Position numbers and translations under genes: made by a program
The notes under the pieces: generated by a model
Told to the model about the DNA's origin: nothing
The model's input: only the letters and a program-made list of their open reading frames with translations
The model's database searches: none
Assembly (NCBI GenBank): GCA_963662175.1
Contig: OY759225.1
Location: 6,521,107-6,585,106 of the forward strand
Source: Aradus depressus
Lineage: Eukaryota > Arthropoda > Insecta > Hemiptera > Aradidae
DNA: 64,000 bases
Direction of reading: 5' to 3'
Shown: positions 22,293 through 34,133 of the stretch, piece after piece
Layout: each line of letters starts with the position of its first letter
Numbering within the stretch: the stretch's first letter is position 1

Positions 22293-25051
22293 CGGACACA
22301 AACACAGTACTACCAACTGACTTCTCGCCTTACAGTTCATCACTCCTAACTTCATCTCTTTTAGCTCCTACTGACTTAACAAACTTGAAGATACTCAACT
22401 GGAACTCGAACGGACTTAAACAGAGACAAAACACCTTCACCGAATTCATTCACAGACATGACATCGACATCGCGTGTATTACTGAAACCCACCTGGTGGC
22501 TGAAGACAGACTCAGGGTTGGTGGTTACCAGGTTTACAGACATGACCAACGGACTCGGACGGGAGGGGTTGCAATCTTCATCAAACGGACCATCAAGCAT
22601 TGCTCCATAGAGTTCCATAATCTCATCAACCTCCAAGCCATAGGGCTCAAACTGTTCAGTCACTCTGGAAACCCCATTCATATCATAGCCGCCTATCAAC
22701 GACCCAGTACTAATCTTTTAGAGGTCGACTTGCTATCAGTCTTCTCAGGGATACCGACTATCCTGATTGGGGACTTAAACAGTAAACACAGACTATGGGG
22801 CTGCAGAATGACAAACAATAACGGAAGCAGACTTCTTCATTACTCCAACAGACTTGACATGCTAGTTATCCCTCCCGACGAACCGACCTTCTTCCCCACA
22901 CAGCACAATTTTCTCCCCGACATCCTGGACATCTGTCTCATACAGAACATCAGATTCCCTTTTTTCCAAAAACCCCTAGTTGAGTTAGACTCAGACCATT
23001 TACCGGTTATAGTAACGTTCATTGAAGAATTTCAAAAGAACCCCCCTCTACCAAAATTAATAAATGGGAAAATTGACTGGGACGTATTTCGTGACCGACT
23101 AACAGATACACTTACTATACCTCTCAATTATAACTCTACAGACGACATCGACGTGCACATTGGACATTTTAATGACAGTATAAGGAGCTCAATCGACCTC
23201 TCGACGTACAAGAAGTACTCGGACCTCCGGCCTGGCCAGAGAACAGTCCCCCGACACATTCTCTCGCTAATAAAAGAGAAAAATAGATTGCGAAAATTAT
23301 GGCAACGTTCTAGGCTACCCCAGGACAAGGTTGTCTTCAATCGCATGGCTCGCGCAGTCAAGTGGGAATTAGACAACCTCCGTATATCTAACTACCAACG
23401 ACATCTAAGTGACATTTCCCCGGGAGACACTAGCTTGTGGACTGAGACAAAACGTATTTTGCGACGGCATACTCCAATACCTACGTTTACAGACGGACAT
23501 ACACCACCAGCCATCACTGATAACGACAAATGCAACATATTTTCTGCCCATTTAGAACAAAAATTTACACTTCATAATTCCGCCAACTCACAAACAACAG
23601 ACCTAGTGACTAACTTCATGACACAACACCACTCCACTGCAGAACTCCCGATAGAATACACAACACCACAGGAAGTCAGAGGAGTCATCAGAAAGCTCCC
23701 AACAAGGAAAACTCCAGGGGATGATCTCATCCCAAATCTGGTGCTGAAGAAGCTTCCTCCTAAAGGCGACGCCCACCTCACCAGCATCTTCAACGCATGC
23801 CTTCGGTTCGGCTACTTTCCTTCGGCCTGGAAGAATGCAATAGTCCTCCTTTTCCACAAGCCTGGGAAACCAAAGCATGATCCGGCCAGCTATCGCCCAA
23901 TCAGCCTGTTGCCGACCATATCAAAAGTGTTTGAGAAAATTATCCTTCGACGGCTTTTGATTCACCTGGACTCAACGCAAACTATCCCGGAGCACCAGTT
24001 TGGATTCCGTTCGAATCACTCGACACTCCACCAGCTTCAGCGGGTCACTGAAGCTATTATCAAAGGATTCGAAAAGAAGGAGTATACAGCTGCAGCATCG
24101 CTAGACGTGGCAGCCGCGTTCGACTCCATCTGGCATGAGGGGTTGCTGTACAAACTTCACTTGACAGGACCACCGCAGTACCTTCAGAATATGATCTCAT
24201 CTTTCTTGAGGGATCGCTCTTTCCAGGTCAGGATCAACGCCGCGGTCAGCAGACGGAGGACGATAGGTGCAGGTGTCCCTCAGGGAGCTATTCTCAGCCC
24301 AGTTCTTTTTAACTTATACTGCCATGACATGCCAGTCCCGCAGACCACGGTGCTTGCTACCTATGCGGATGACACTTTAATACTAGCACAACACTCCGAT
24401 ATTCACATTGCCACACACACTCTCCAATCAGCTGTCTCCATCATCTCAACTTGGTTTTCTAACTGGAAGTTAAAATTAAATCCTTTGAAATCATCAGCCA
24501 AAATTTTTTCTCTCCGCCGAATACGCCAAACCAACAACATCCAAATTGACAATACTGATATTCCCTGGAATACTTCACAACAAACATTAAAATATCTCGG
24601 TTTACACATGGACACAAGACTTACATGGCACACCCACATCTCAACAAAACTAACACAAGCATATCAAAGACTCTCACAACTTTATCCACTCATTAACCGC
24701 AACACTCCACTCCGCCCAAATTGCATCAAAATCTTGTACACATCACTATTACGGCCACTACTAACATATGCTTGCCCAATATGGTACAGTGCAAGCAAAA
24801 CAGTAAAACGAAAATTACAATCATTCCAAAACAAAACCCTCCGCATAGGTCTCAACGTACCGTGGTTCGTGAGAGGCAGTATAATTCACAAAGAACTGGA
24901 CATAGCTCCCATGGACACTGTCCTGCGATCTCTGACTGAGACTTTCCTCCAGAACCTGCCCCTCAGCCCTGGAGCTGTCCACTTCAATATTGGACAGCCC
25001 ACTGCACATCGCCGACTGCGACCCAGACTCCCACAGGACATTTTAACTTAG
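22289..25051 (+). CDS. Jockey-like LINE ORF2 protein, APE endonuclease and reverse transcriptase
   Basis: 920 residues, intact. The ATG at 22289 overlaps the ORF1 stop in ATGA, which suggests termination-reinitiation. APE-type endonuclease at about 33-244: LNWNSNGL (37-43), ITETH with Glu66, GDLNSKH with Asp162/Asn164, and SDHLPV with His237. Reverse transcriptase at about 534-745: SYRPISLLPTISKVFE, FGFR (571-574), LDVAAAFD (605-612), GVPQGAILSP (662-671) and the catalytic YADD (692-695). The C-terminal part (PLLTYACPIWYSASK, then LQSFQNKTLRI) is standard for Jockey and related clades. All expected catalytic residues are present. The enzyme nicks target DNA and primes cDNA synthesis from element RNA. 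No RNase H domain is visible. Confidence 0.96.
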   Translation: MTDTNTVLPTDFSPYSSSLLTSSLLAPTDLTNLKILNWNSNGLKQRQNTFTEFIHRHDIDIACITETHLVAEDRLRVGGYQVYRHDQRTRTGGVAIFIKRTIKHCSIEFHNLINLQAIGLKLFSHSGNPIHIIAAYQRPSTNLLEVDLLSVFSGIPTILIGDLNSKHRLWGCRMTNNNGSRLLHYSNRLDMLVIPPDEPTFFPTQHNFLPDILDICLIQNIRFPFFQKPLVELDSDHLPVIVTFIEEFQKNPPLPKLINGKIDWDVFRDRLTDTLTIPLNYNSTDDIDVHIGHFNDSIRSSIDLSTYKKYSDLRPGQRTVPRHILSLIKEKNRLRKLWQRSRLPQDKVVFNRMARAVKWELDNLRISNYQRHLSDISPGDTSLWTETKRILRRHTPIPTFTDGHTPPAITDNDKCNIFSAHLEQKFTLHNSANSQTTDLVTNFMTQHHSTAELPIEYTTPQEVRGVIRKLPTRKTPGDDLIPNLVLKKLPPKGDAHLTSIFNACLRFGYFPSAWKNAIVLLFHKPGKPKHDPASYRPISLLPTISKVFEKIILRRLLIHLDSTQTIPEHQFGFRSNHSTLHQLQRVTEAIIKGFEKKEYTAAASLDVAAAFDSIWHEGLLYKLHLTGPPQYLQNMISSFLRDRSFQVRINAAVSRRRTIGAGVPQGAILSPVLFNLYCHDMPVPQTTVLATYADDTLILAQHSDIHIATHTLQSAVSIISTWFSNWKLKLNPLKSSAKIFSLRRIRQTNNIQIDNTDIPWNTSQQTLKYLGLHMDTRLTWHTHISTKLTQAYQRLSQLYPLINRNTPLRPNCIKILYTSLLRPLLTYACPIWYSASKTVKRKLQSFQNKTLRIGLNVPWFVRGSIIHKELDIAPMDTVLRSLTETFLQNLPLSPGAVHFNIGQPTAHRRLRPRLPQDILT

Positions 25052-25166
25052 ATTTTAGTTTTATTTATCACTATTAATGTTTTTTTTTTTTTTTTCTGTA
25101 TTTTGTCATTTTTGTGAAAGGCACTTGAATGCCGGCCCAAATAAATTACTTTCTTTCTCTTTCTCT
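25052..25166 (+). mobile_element. 3'UTR and pyrimidine tail of the Jockey-like LINE
   Basis: A 17-T run near 25079-25095, a short palindromic stretch around GGCACTTGAATGCCGGCCC, AATAAA at 25140, then a TTTC/TCTC-rich tail that joins the target duplication at 25167. There is no poly(A). Confidence 0.85.
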
Positions 25167-26275
25167 CCTATTTGGCTTTTAAAAATACTACATGTGAAAT
25201 TTCATGACGATTCGCCCATTAGTTAATGAGTTAGCTCTATATTTATACTTAGGCCCCCCCACTACCCTCCCCCCTCCCGTAAAAAATTTTGAGCCGTCAC
25301 ACCGCCTATTTTTCTATTTGGTCTTCAGGAATACTCCATGTGAAATTTCGTGACAATCCGACCAACTGTTAAAGAGTTAGCTCTATATTTATACTTAGGC
25401 CCCCCCCACAACCCCCCCTCCCGTTCAAAACTTTGGGACGCCACACACCTTTTTTTCCTATTTGGCTTTTAAAAATACTACATGTGAAATTTCATGACGA
25501 TTCGCCCATTAGTTAATGAGTTAGCTCTATATTTATACTTAGGCCCCCCCACTACCCCCCCCTCCCGTAAAAAATTTTGAGCCGTCACACCGCCTATTTT
25601 TCTATTTGGTCTTCAGGAATACTCCATGTATAATTTCGTGACAATCCGACCAACCGTTAAAGAGTTAGCTCTATATTTATACTTAGGCCCCCCCACAACC
25701 CTCCCTCCCGTTCAAAACTTTGGGACGCCACACACCTTTTTTTCCTATTTGGCTTTTCATGACGATTCGCCCATTAGTTAATGAGTTAGCTCTATATTTA
25801 TACTTAGGCCCCCCCACTACCCCCCTCCCGTAAAAAATTTTGAGCCGTCACACCGCCTATTTTTTTTATTTGGTCTTCAGGAATACTACATGTGAAACTT
25901 CGTGACAATCCGACCAACTGTTAAAGAGTTAGCTCTATATTTATACTTAGGCCCCCCCACAACCCCCCCTCCCGTTCAAAACTTTGGGACGCCACACACC
26001 TTTTTTTCCTATTTGGCTTTTAAAAATACTACATGTGAAATTTCATGACGATTCGCCCATTAGTTCATGAGTTAGCTCTATATTTATACTTAGGCCCCCC
26101 CACAACCCCCCCTCCCGTTCAAAACTTTGGGACGCCACACACCTTTTTTTCCTGTTTGGCTTTTAAAAAGACTACGTGTGAAATTTCATGACAATTTGAC
26201 CATTAGTTAATGAGTTAGCACTATTTATATACTTAGGCCCCCCTTATAACCCCCCCTCCCGATCAAAATTTTGGG
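25167..26275 (+). repeat. 143-bp satellite array of U3, right of the LINE (starts with the right target duplication)
   Basis: CCTATTTGGC at 25167-25176 is the right target duplication. The following monomers match U1 from about 7840 onward with an offset of about 17,328 bp, which equals the 13,063-bp period plus the LINE and its duplication within a base. Confidence 0.92.
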
Positions 26276-26468
26276 ACGCTACATAGCCTATTATTCAATC
26301 GGGCTCAAAAGAATGCTACATGGGAAGTTTCATAAAAATCCGTCCAGCGGTTTGGGCGTGATGCTGGAACAAACATACATACATACATACATACATACAT
26401 ACATACATACATACATACATACAAACAAACAAACAAACAAACCCCGTTTCAGCTTTATTAATATAGAT
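26276..26468 (+). repeat. Terminal module T of U3 with (ATAC)12
   Basis: Same module as at 8948, including the ACGCTACATAG variant start shared only with U1. About 12 ATAC units at 26374-26422. Confidence 0.85.
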
Positions 26469-27976
26469 TATATCACAATGTACACAAGTTTTAATTTGTG
26501 TTCATATCTATACATACATCTTTTTTTTTTTGGCATTTTTCTTCCATAGTGGATCGGTGTCACCATATTTAAAGTCAGTCTGAACGTTGTGCTGACGTTG
26601 GCATAATCTGAAACCAGCACACTCTATGGCTCTATCAGTTAACAAATATTAAATCTATAAACCGTTGAAAAGCAAGAAATTTGAAGAATGGAGTCTACCG
26701 AGCTCAGGATCGCCACTTACAAATCTAGCTGAGGCACTTAGGTCAGATGTTTTAATCGGGAAGTTAAAAATAACTTTGAGCACTTCGTCCTTCGGATGGG
26801 ACATTAAGCGATGATCCAGGGCTTTTTCGAATGTGAGGTACTCGATAATGAGACGTATGTTATGTAAATAAACCTGGGTAGGTCAATTTCCACTTAGGTT
26901 GAAAGCCTTGAGCACGTCGTCCTTCGGATGGGACTTTCCGGATATATCTGAATCTGTAGTATCAGTTTTAACAATTATTAAGCCTATAAACCGTTAAATA
27001 GCGCGAATTTTTTGAAAAACGTTTTCATTTTGATTTTTGTGTGGGGTTCAGATAATCCGGTCGTTCTCTATCAGTTTTAACAAATATTAAATCTATAAAC
27101 CGTTGAAAAGCGAGAAATTTGAAGAATGGAGTCTACCGAGCTCAGGATCGCCACTTAGAAATCTAGCTGAGGCACTTAGGTCAGATGTTTTAATCGGGAA
27201 GCTAAAAATAACTTTGAGCACGTCGTCCTTCGGATGGGACATTAAGCAATGATCCAGGGCTTTTTCGAATGTGAGGTACTCGATAATGAGACGTATGTTA
27301 TGTAAATAAACCTGGGTAGGTCAATTTCTACTTAGGTTGAAAGCCTTGAGCACGTCGTCCTTCGGATGGGACTTTCCGGATAAATCTGAATCTCTCGTAT
27401 CAGTTTTAACAATTATTAGGCCTATAAACCGTTAAATAGCGCAAATTTTTTCAAAAACATTTTTATTTTTATTTTTGTGTAGGATTCAGATAATCCGGTC
27501 GTTCTCTATCAGTTTTAACAAATATTAAATCTATAAACCGTTAAAAAGCGAGAAATTTGAAGAATGGAGTCTACCGAGCTCAGGATCGCCACTTAGAAAT
27601 CTAGCTGAGGCACTTAGGTCAGATGTTTCAATCGGGAAGTTAAAAAACACTTTGAGCACGTCGTCCTTCGGATGGGACTTTAAGCGATGATCCAGGGCTT
27701 TTTCGAATGTGAGGTACTCGATAATGAGACGTATGTTATGTAAATAAACCTGGGTAGGTGAAATATCACTTAGGTTGAAAATAGCCTTGAGCACGTCGTC
27801 CTTCGGATGGGACTTTCCGGATAAATCTGAATCTCTCGTATCAGTTTTAACAATTATTACGCCTATAAACCGTTAAATAGCGCAAATTTTTTGAAAAACA
27901 TTTTTATTTTTATTTTTGTGTAGGATTCAGATAATCCGGTCGTTCTCTATCAGTTTTAACAAATATTAAATCTATA
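26469..27976 (+). repeat. Spacer plus 440-bp satellite array (about 3 units), unit U3
   Basis: Near-identical to 9137-10644 (U1), including the variants CGGGAAGCTAAA and ATTAGGCC. This confirms that U1 and U3 are copies of one long unit. Confidence 0.9.
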
Positions 27977-28117
27977 GCAGTTATACCCGGCGTTGCCCGG
28001 GGAACTTTGATTTTTCTCCCAATATATTCTATAACGCTATTCAGTTCCTCGACAGTACATTCATGATGTTATAACTTTCAATTATTCATACGGAATAAGT
28101 CCTTCAGCTGTTGTAAC
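27977..28117 (+). repeat. Head module H of unit U4
   Basis: Matches 10645-10784, with the GTTATACCC variant. Same hairpin. Confidence 0.8.
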
Positions 28118-28660
28118 GCTAGTAAGTTTTTAGGACCCCTGGGCACCACAGCTAGTATGCGCCTTTCAACGGCGGAAGCCACACCTAGTGAATACTTAGC
28201 ATCGCTGGACGTCCTAGTCAGTGCGTACTTAAGAACGTTTGTGACCACAGCTAGTATGTGGCTTGCAACGCTGAGCACCACAGCTAGTACGTAGTAGGGA
28301 ATGCTGGGCATCATAGCTAGTATGTGCCTTGCGACGGCGGACCCAACAGCTAGTACGTAGTTAGGAACGCTGGTCACCACAGCTAGTATGTGCCTCGCAA
28401 CAGCGGACCCCACAGCTAGTACGAAGTTAGGAACGCTGGGCATCGCAGCTATTAAGTGCCTTGCAACAGCGGACCCCACAGCTAGTATGTAGTTAAATAC
28501 GCTGGGCATTACAGTTAGTAAGTGCTTTGCAACAGCGAACTTCACAGCTAGTACATAGTTAGGAACGCTGGGCACTACAGCTAGTAAATGCCTTGCAACA
28601 ACGGACCCCACAGCTAGTACGAAGTTAGGAACGCTGGGCACTACAGCTAGTAAATGCCAT
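28118..28660 (+). repeat. 66-bp satellite array of U4
   Basis: Matches the U2 array with an offset of 17,332 bp; one visible change is GGGCATCGCAGC for GGGCATCACAGC. Confidence 0.88.
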
Positions 28661-29061
28661 GAGTTGATCCGCGCGACAGGATCGTACCTGGGATTGACCC
28701 TGCCGGAGTTGATAACGGAGTCGAACTATCCGGCGTTCGGCCGGTTTATCACCTCCTGGCGGGAACAGAAAAAGGCCCTTTGACCCGGCGCCGGGGGCGA
28801 TTGACGGGCCGGGCCCGAGTCCTACCCCCGGCGACCGCGATGTAGAAGCAGCCCCACTCCACCGATCTCGAGCTCTCTCGGCGCCACCAGGCAGCCGCAT
28901 CTTAAGGGGGCCCGGGAGCGCCAGTCTGTCCCGTAAGGGACCAAAGGCTGTCGCCCCCGGACACCCACAGCAACAGTAAATAAAACTATACTATATATAT
29001 ATATATATGTACTTCCTCCTTCCCCGACGATAAGCGGGCCGGGTGATTTACCGGAGCACCC

Positions 29062-29112
<51 letters not shown>

Positions 29113-29148
29113 AAATAAAAAATAAAATAAAATAAAAAATAAAAAAAA
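28661..29148 (+). mobile_element. 5'-truncated R1-like LINE fragment (U4 copy)
   Basis: Same start, same C-terminal codons, same 3'UTR and same (AAAAT)n junction as 11329-11809; only the A run is longer (about 47). The shared junctions show it was carried along by the large duplication rather than inserted independently. Confidence 0.9.
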
Positions 29149-30420
29149 GCTCTATATTTATACTTAGGCACGTTTGGGCGTGATGCTGGAACAAACATAC
29201 ATACAAACAAACAAACAAACCCCGTTTCAGCTTTATTAATATAAATAGTTAGTACACCCCCCCACAACCCCCCCTCCCGTTCAAAACTTTGGGACGCCAC
29301 ACACCTTTTTTTCCTATTTGGCTTTTAAAAATACTACATGTGAAATTTCATGACGATTCGCCCATTAGTTAATGAGTTAGCTCTATATTTATACTTAGGC
29401 CCCCCCACTACCCTCCCCCCTCCCGTAAAAAATTTTGAGCCGTTACACCGCCTATTTTTCTATTTGGTTTTCAGGAATACTCCATGTGAAATTTCGTGAC
29501 AATCCGACCAACTGTTAAAGAGTTAGCTCTATATTTATACTTAGGCCCCCCCACAACCCCCCCTCCCGTTCAAAACTTTGGGACGCCACACACCTTTTTT
29601 TCCTATTTGGCTTTTAAAAATACTACATGTGAAATTTCATGACGATTCGCCCATTAGTTAATGAGTTAGCTCTATATTTATACTTAGGCCCCCCCACTAC
29701 CCCCCCCTCCCGTAAAACATTTTGAGCCGTCACACCGCCTATTTTTCTATTTGGTCTTCAGGAATACTCCATGTATAATTTCGTGACAATCCGACCAACC
29801 GTTAAAGAGTTAGCTCTATATTTATACTTAGGCCCCCCCACAACCCTCCCTCCCGTTCAAAACTTTGGGACGCCACACACCTTTTTTTCCTATTTGGCTT
29901 TTCATGACGATTCGCCCATTAGTTAATGAGTTAGCTCTATATTTATACTTAGGCCCCCCCACTACCCCCCTCCCGTAAAAAATTTTGAGCCGTCACACCG
30001 CCTATTTTTTTTATTTGGTCTTCAGGAATACTACATGTGAAACTTCGTGACAATCCGACCAACTGTTAAAGAGTTAGCTCTATATTTATACTTAGGCCCC
30101 CCCACAACCCCCCCTCCCGTTCAAAACTTTGGGACGCCACACACCTTTTTTTCCTATTTGGCTTTTAAAAATACTACATGTGAAATTTCATGACGATTCG
30201 CCAATTAGTTCATGAGTTAGCTCTATATTTATACTTAGGCCCCCCCACAACCCCCCCTCCCGTTCAAAACTTTGGGACGCCACACACCTTTTTTTCCTGT
30301 TGGGCTTTTAAAAAGACTACGTGTGAAATTTCATGACAATTTGACCATTAGTTAATGAGTTAGCACTATTTATATACTTAGGCCCCCCTTATAACCCCCC
30401 CTCCCGATCAAAATTTTGGG
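29149..30420 (+). repeat. 143-bp satellite array of U4
   Basis: Copy of 11810-13081 with the same fused start and the same rare variants (for example GCCAATTAGTTCATGAG). Confidence 0.88.
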
Positions 30421-30673
30421 ACGCCACATAGCCTATTATTCAATCGGGCTCAAAAGAATGCTACATGGGAAGTTTCATAAAAATCCGTCCAGCGGTTTGG
30501 GCGTGATGCTGGAACAAACATACATACATACATACATACATACATACATACATACATACATACATACATACATACATACATACATACATACATACATACA
30601 TACATACATACATACATACATACATACATACAAACAAACAAACAAACCCCGTTTCAGCTTTATTAATATAGAT
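30421..30673 (+). repeat. Terminal module T of U4 with expanded (ATAC)28
   Basis: The same module as in U2, but the microsatellite at about 30520-30631 has grown to about 28 units, against 13 in its otherwise near-identical partner. Confidence 0.87.
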
Positions 30674-33057
30674 TATATCACAATGTACACAAGTTTTAAT
30701 TTGTGTTCATATCTATACATACATCTTTTTTTTTTTGGCATTTTTCTTCCATAGTGGATCGGTGTCACCATATTTGAAGTCAGTCTGAACGTTGTGCTGA
30801 CGTTGGCATAATCCGAAACCAGCACACTCTATGGCTCTATCAGTTAACAAATATTAAATCTATAAACCGTTGAAAAGCAAGAAATTTGAAGAATGGAGTC
30901 TACCGAGCTCAGGATCGCCACTTACAAATCTAGCTGAGGCACTTAGGTCAGATGTTTTAATCGGGAAGTTAAAAATAACTTTGAGCACTTCGTCCTTCGG
31001 ATGGGACATTAAGCGATGATCCAGGGCTTTTTCGAATGTGAGGTACTCGATAATGAGACGTATGTTATGTAAATAAACCTGGGTAGGTCAATTTCCACTT
31101 AGGTTGAAAGCCTTGAGCACGTCGTCCTTCGGATGGGACTTTCCGGATATATCTGAATCTGTAGTATCAGTTTTAACAATTATTAAGCCTATAAACCGTT
31201 AAATAGCGCGAATTTTTTGAAAAACGTTTTCATTTTGATTTTTGTGTGGGGTTCAGATAATCCGGTCGTTCTCTATCAGTTTTAACAAATATTAAATCTA
31301 TAAACCGTTGAAAAGCAAGAAATTTGAAGAATGGAGTCTACCGAGCTCAGGATCGCCACTTACAAATCTAGCTGAGGCACTTAGGTCAGATGTTTTAATC
31401 GGGAAGTTAAAAATAACTTTGAGCACTTCGTCCTTCGGATGGGACATTAAGCGATGATCCAGGGCTTTTTCGAATGTGAGGTACTCGATAATGAGACGTA
31501 TGTTATGTAAATAAACCTGGGTAGGTCAATTTCCACTTAGGTTGAAAGCCTTGAGCACGTCGTCCTTCGGATGGGACTTTCCGGATATATCTGAATCTGT
31601 AGTATCAGTTTTAACAATTATTAAGCCTATAAACCGTTAAATAGCGCGAATTTTTTGAAAAACGTTTTCATTTTGATTTTTGTGTGGGGTTCAGATAATC
31701 CGGTCGTTCTCTATCAGTTTTAACAAATATTTAATCTATAAACCGTTAAAAAGCGAGAAATTTGAAGAATGGAGTCTACCGAGCTCAGGATCGCCACTTA
31801 CAAATCTAGCTGAGGCACTTAGGTCAGATGTTTTAATCGGGAAGTGAAAAATAACTATGAGCACGTCGTCCTTCGGATGGGACTTTAAGCAATGTTCCAG
31901 GGCTTTTTCGAATGTGAGGTACTCGATAATGAGACGTATGTTATGTAAATAAACCTGGGTAGGTCAATTTCCACTTAGGTTGAAAGCCTTGAGCACGTCG
32001 TCCTTCGGATGGGACTTTCCGGATATATCTGAATCTGTAGTATCAGTTTTAACAATTATTAAGCCTATAAACCGTTAAATAGCGCGAATTTTTTGAAAAA
32101 CGTTTTCATTTTGATTTTTGTGTGGGGTTCAGATAATCCGGTCGTTCTCTATCAGTTTTAACAAATATTAAATCTATAAACCGTTGAAAAGCAAGAAATT
32201 TGAAGAATGGAGTCTACCGAGCTCAGGATCGCCACTTACAAATCTAGCTGAGGCACTTAGGTCAGATGTTTTAATCGGGAAGTTAAAAATAACTTTGAGC
32301 ACTTCGTCCTTCGGATGGGACATTAAGCGATGATCCAGGGCTTTTTCGAATGTGAGGTACTCGATAATGAGACGTATGTTATGTAAATAAACCTGGGTAG
32401 GTCAATTTCCACTTAGGTTGAAAGCCTTGAGCACGTCGTCCTTCGGATGGGACTTTCCGGATATATCTGAATCTGTAGTATCAGTTTTAACAATTATTAA
32501 GCCTATAAACCGTTAAATAGCGCGAATTTTTTGAAAAACGTTTTCATTTTGATTTTTGTGTGGGGTTCAGATAATCCGGTCGTTCTCTATCAGTTTTAAC
32601 AAATATTTAATCTATAAACCGTTAAAAAGCGAGAAATTTGAAGAATGGAGTCTACCGAGCTCAGGATCGCCACTTACAAATCTAGCTGAGGCACTTAGGT
32701 CAGATGTTTTAATCGGGAAGTGAAAAATAACTATGAGCACGTCGTCCTTCGGATGGGACTTTAAGCGATGTTCCAGGACTTTTTCGAATGTGAGGTACTC
32801 GATAATGAGACGTATGTTATGTAAATAAACCTGGGTAGGTGAAATTTCACTTAGGTTGAAAATAGCCTTGAGCACGTCGTCCTTCGGATGGGACTTTCCG
32901 GATAAATCTGAATCTGTCGTATCAGTTTTAACAATTATTAAGCCTATAAACCGTTAAATAGCACAAATTTTTTCAAAAACATTTTTATTTTGATTTTTGT
33001 GTAGGATTCAGATAATCCGGTCGTTCTCTATCAGTTTTAACAAATATTAAATCTATA
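30674..33057 (+). repeat. Spacer plus 440-bp satellite array (5 units), unit U4
   Basis: Copy of 13275-15658 with only scattered base changes; ends at AAATCTATA before H. Confidence 0.9.
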
Positions 33058-33198
33058 GCAGAAATACCCGGCGTTGCCCGGGGAACTTTGATTTTTCTCC
33101 CAATATATTCTATAACGCTATTCAGTTCCTCGACAGTACATTCATGATGTTATAATTTTCAATTATTCATACGGAATAAGTCCTTCAGCTGTTGTAAC
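33058..33198 (+). repeat. Head module H of unit U5
   Basis: Matches the U3 head (GCAGAAATACCC variant), 17,399 bp downstream. Confidence 0.8.
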
Positions 33199-34133
33199 GC
33201 TAGTAAGTTTTTAGGACCCCTGGGCACCACAGCTAGTATGCGCCTTTCAACGGCGGAAGCCACACCTAGTGAATACTTAGCATCGCTGGACGTCCTAGTC
33301 AGTGCGTACTTAAGAACGTTTGTGACCACAGCTAGTATGTGGCTTGCAACGCTGAGCACCACAGCTAGTACGTAGTAGGGAATGCTGGGCATCATAGCTA
33401 GTATGTGCCTTGCGACGGCGGACCCAACAGCTAGTACGTAGTTAGGAACGCTGGTCACCACAGCTAGTATGTGCCTCGCAACAGCGGACCCCACAGCTAG
33501 TACGAAGTTAGGAACGCTGGGCATTACAGTTAGTAAGTGCTTTGCAACAGCGAACTTCACAGCTAGTACATAGTTAGGAACGCTGGGCACTACAGCTAGT
33601 AAATGCCTTGCAACAACGGACCCCACAGCTAGGACGAAGTTAGGAACGCTGGGCACTACAGCTAGTAAATGCCTTGCAACAACGGACCCCACAGCTAGTA
33701 CGATATTAGGAACCCTGGGCATCACAGCTAGTATGCTTTTGCAACGACGGACCCCACAGCTAGTACGTAATTAGGAACGCTGGGCCCTACAGGTAGTAGG
33801 TGCCTTGCAACTGCGAACCCCACAGATAGTATGTAGTTACAACCACAGGGCATCACAGCTAGTATGAGTTTTGCAACGGCGGACCCCACAGCTAGTACCT
33901 ACGAGTGAAATACGCTGGGCCACACTGCTAGCGCCTTGCAACAGCAGACCCCACAGCTAGTACGTAATTAGAAACGCTGGGCATTACAGCTAGTAAATGT
34001 CTTATAGGTGCCTTGCAACAGCGAACCCCACAGCCAGTACATAGTTAGGAACGCTGGGCTGAGCACTACAGCTAGTAAGTACCTTGCAACAGCGGACCCC
34101 ACAGCTTGTACGATATTAGGAACGCTGGACATC
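33199..34133 (+). repeat. 66-bp satellite array of U5
   Basis: Copy of 15800-16737 with nearly no change (one is GTAGTTACAACC for GTAGTTAGAACC). Confidence 0.88.

Larger units (their letters stand above)
20911..25166 (+). mobile_element. Full-length Jockey-clade non-LTR retrotransposon
   Basis: A 4,256-bp element bounded by a 10-bp target duplication, with 149 bp of 5'UTR, two intact overlapping ORFs and a 115-bp 3'UTR. The 5' end opens with a perfect 14-bp palindrome, GAAACAGCTGTTTC. The 3' end has AATAAA at 25140-25145 and then a pyrimidine tail (TTTCTTTCTCTTTCTCT) rather than poly(A). Domain content (triple zinc knuckle ORF1, APE-type endonuclease and RT in ORF2, no RNase H seen) fits the Jockey clade. 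The paralogous site in U1 is empty, so the insertion is younger than the U1/U3 duplication. Intact ORFs and a perfect duplication indicate recent activity. Confidence 0.95.

Noticed and set aside
30416..30754. Plus-strand frames reading YIHTYIHT through the terminal modules, and MYVC frames on the other strand
   Set aside because: Translation of the (ATAC)n microsatellite; length simply follows repeat number.
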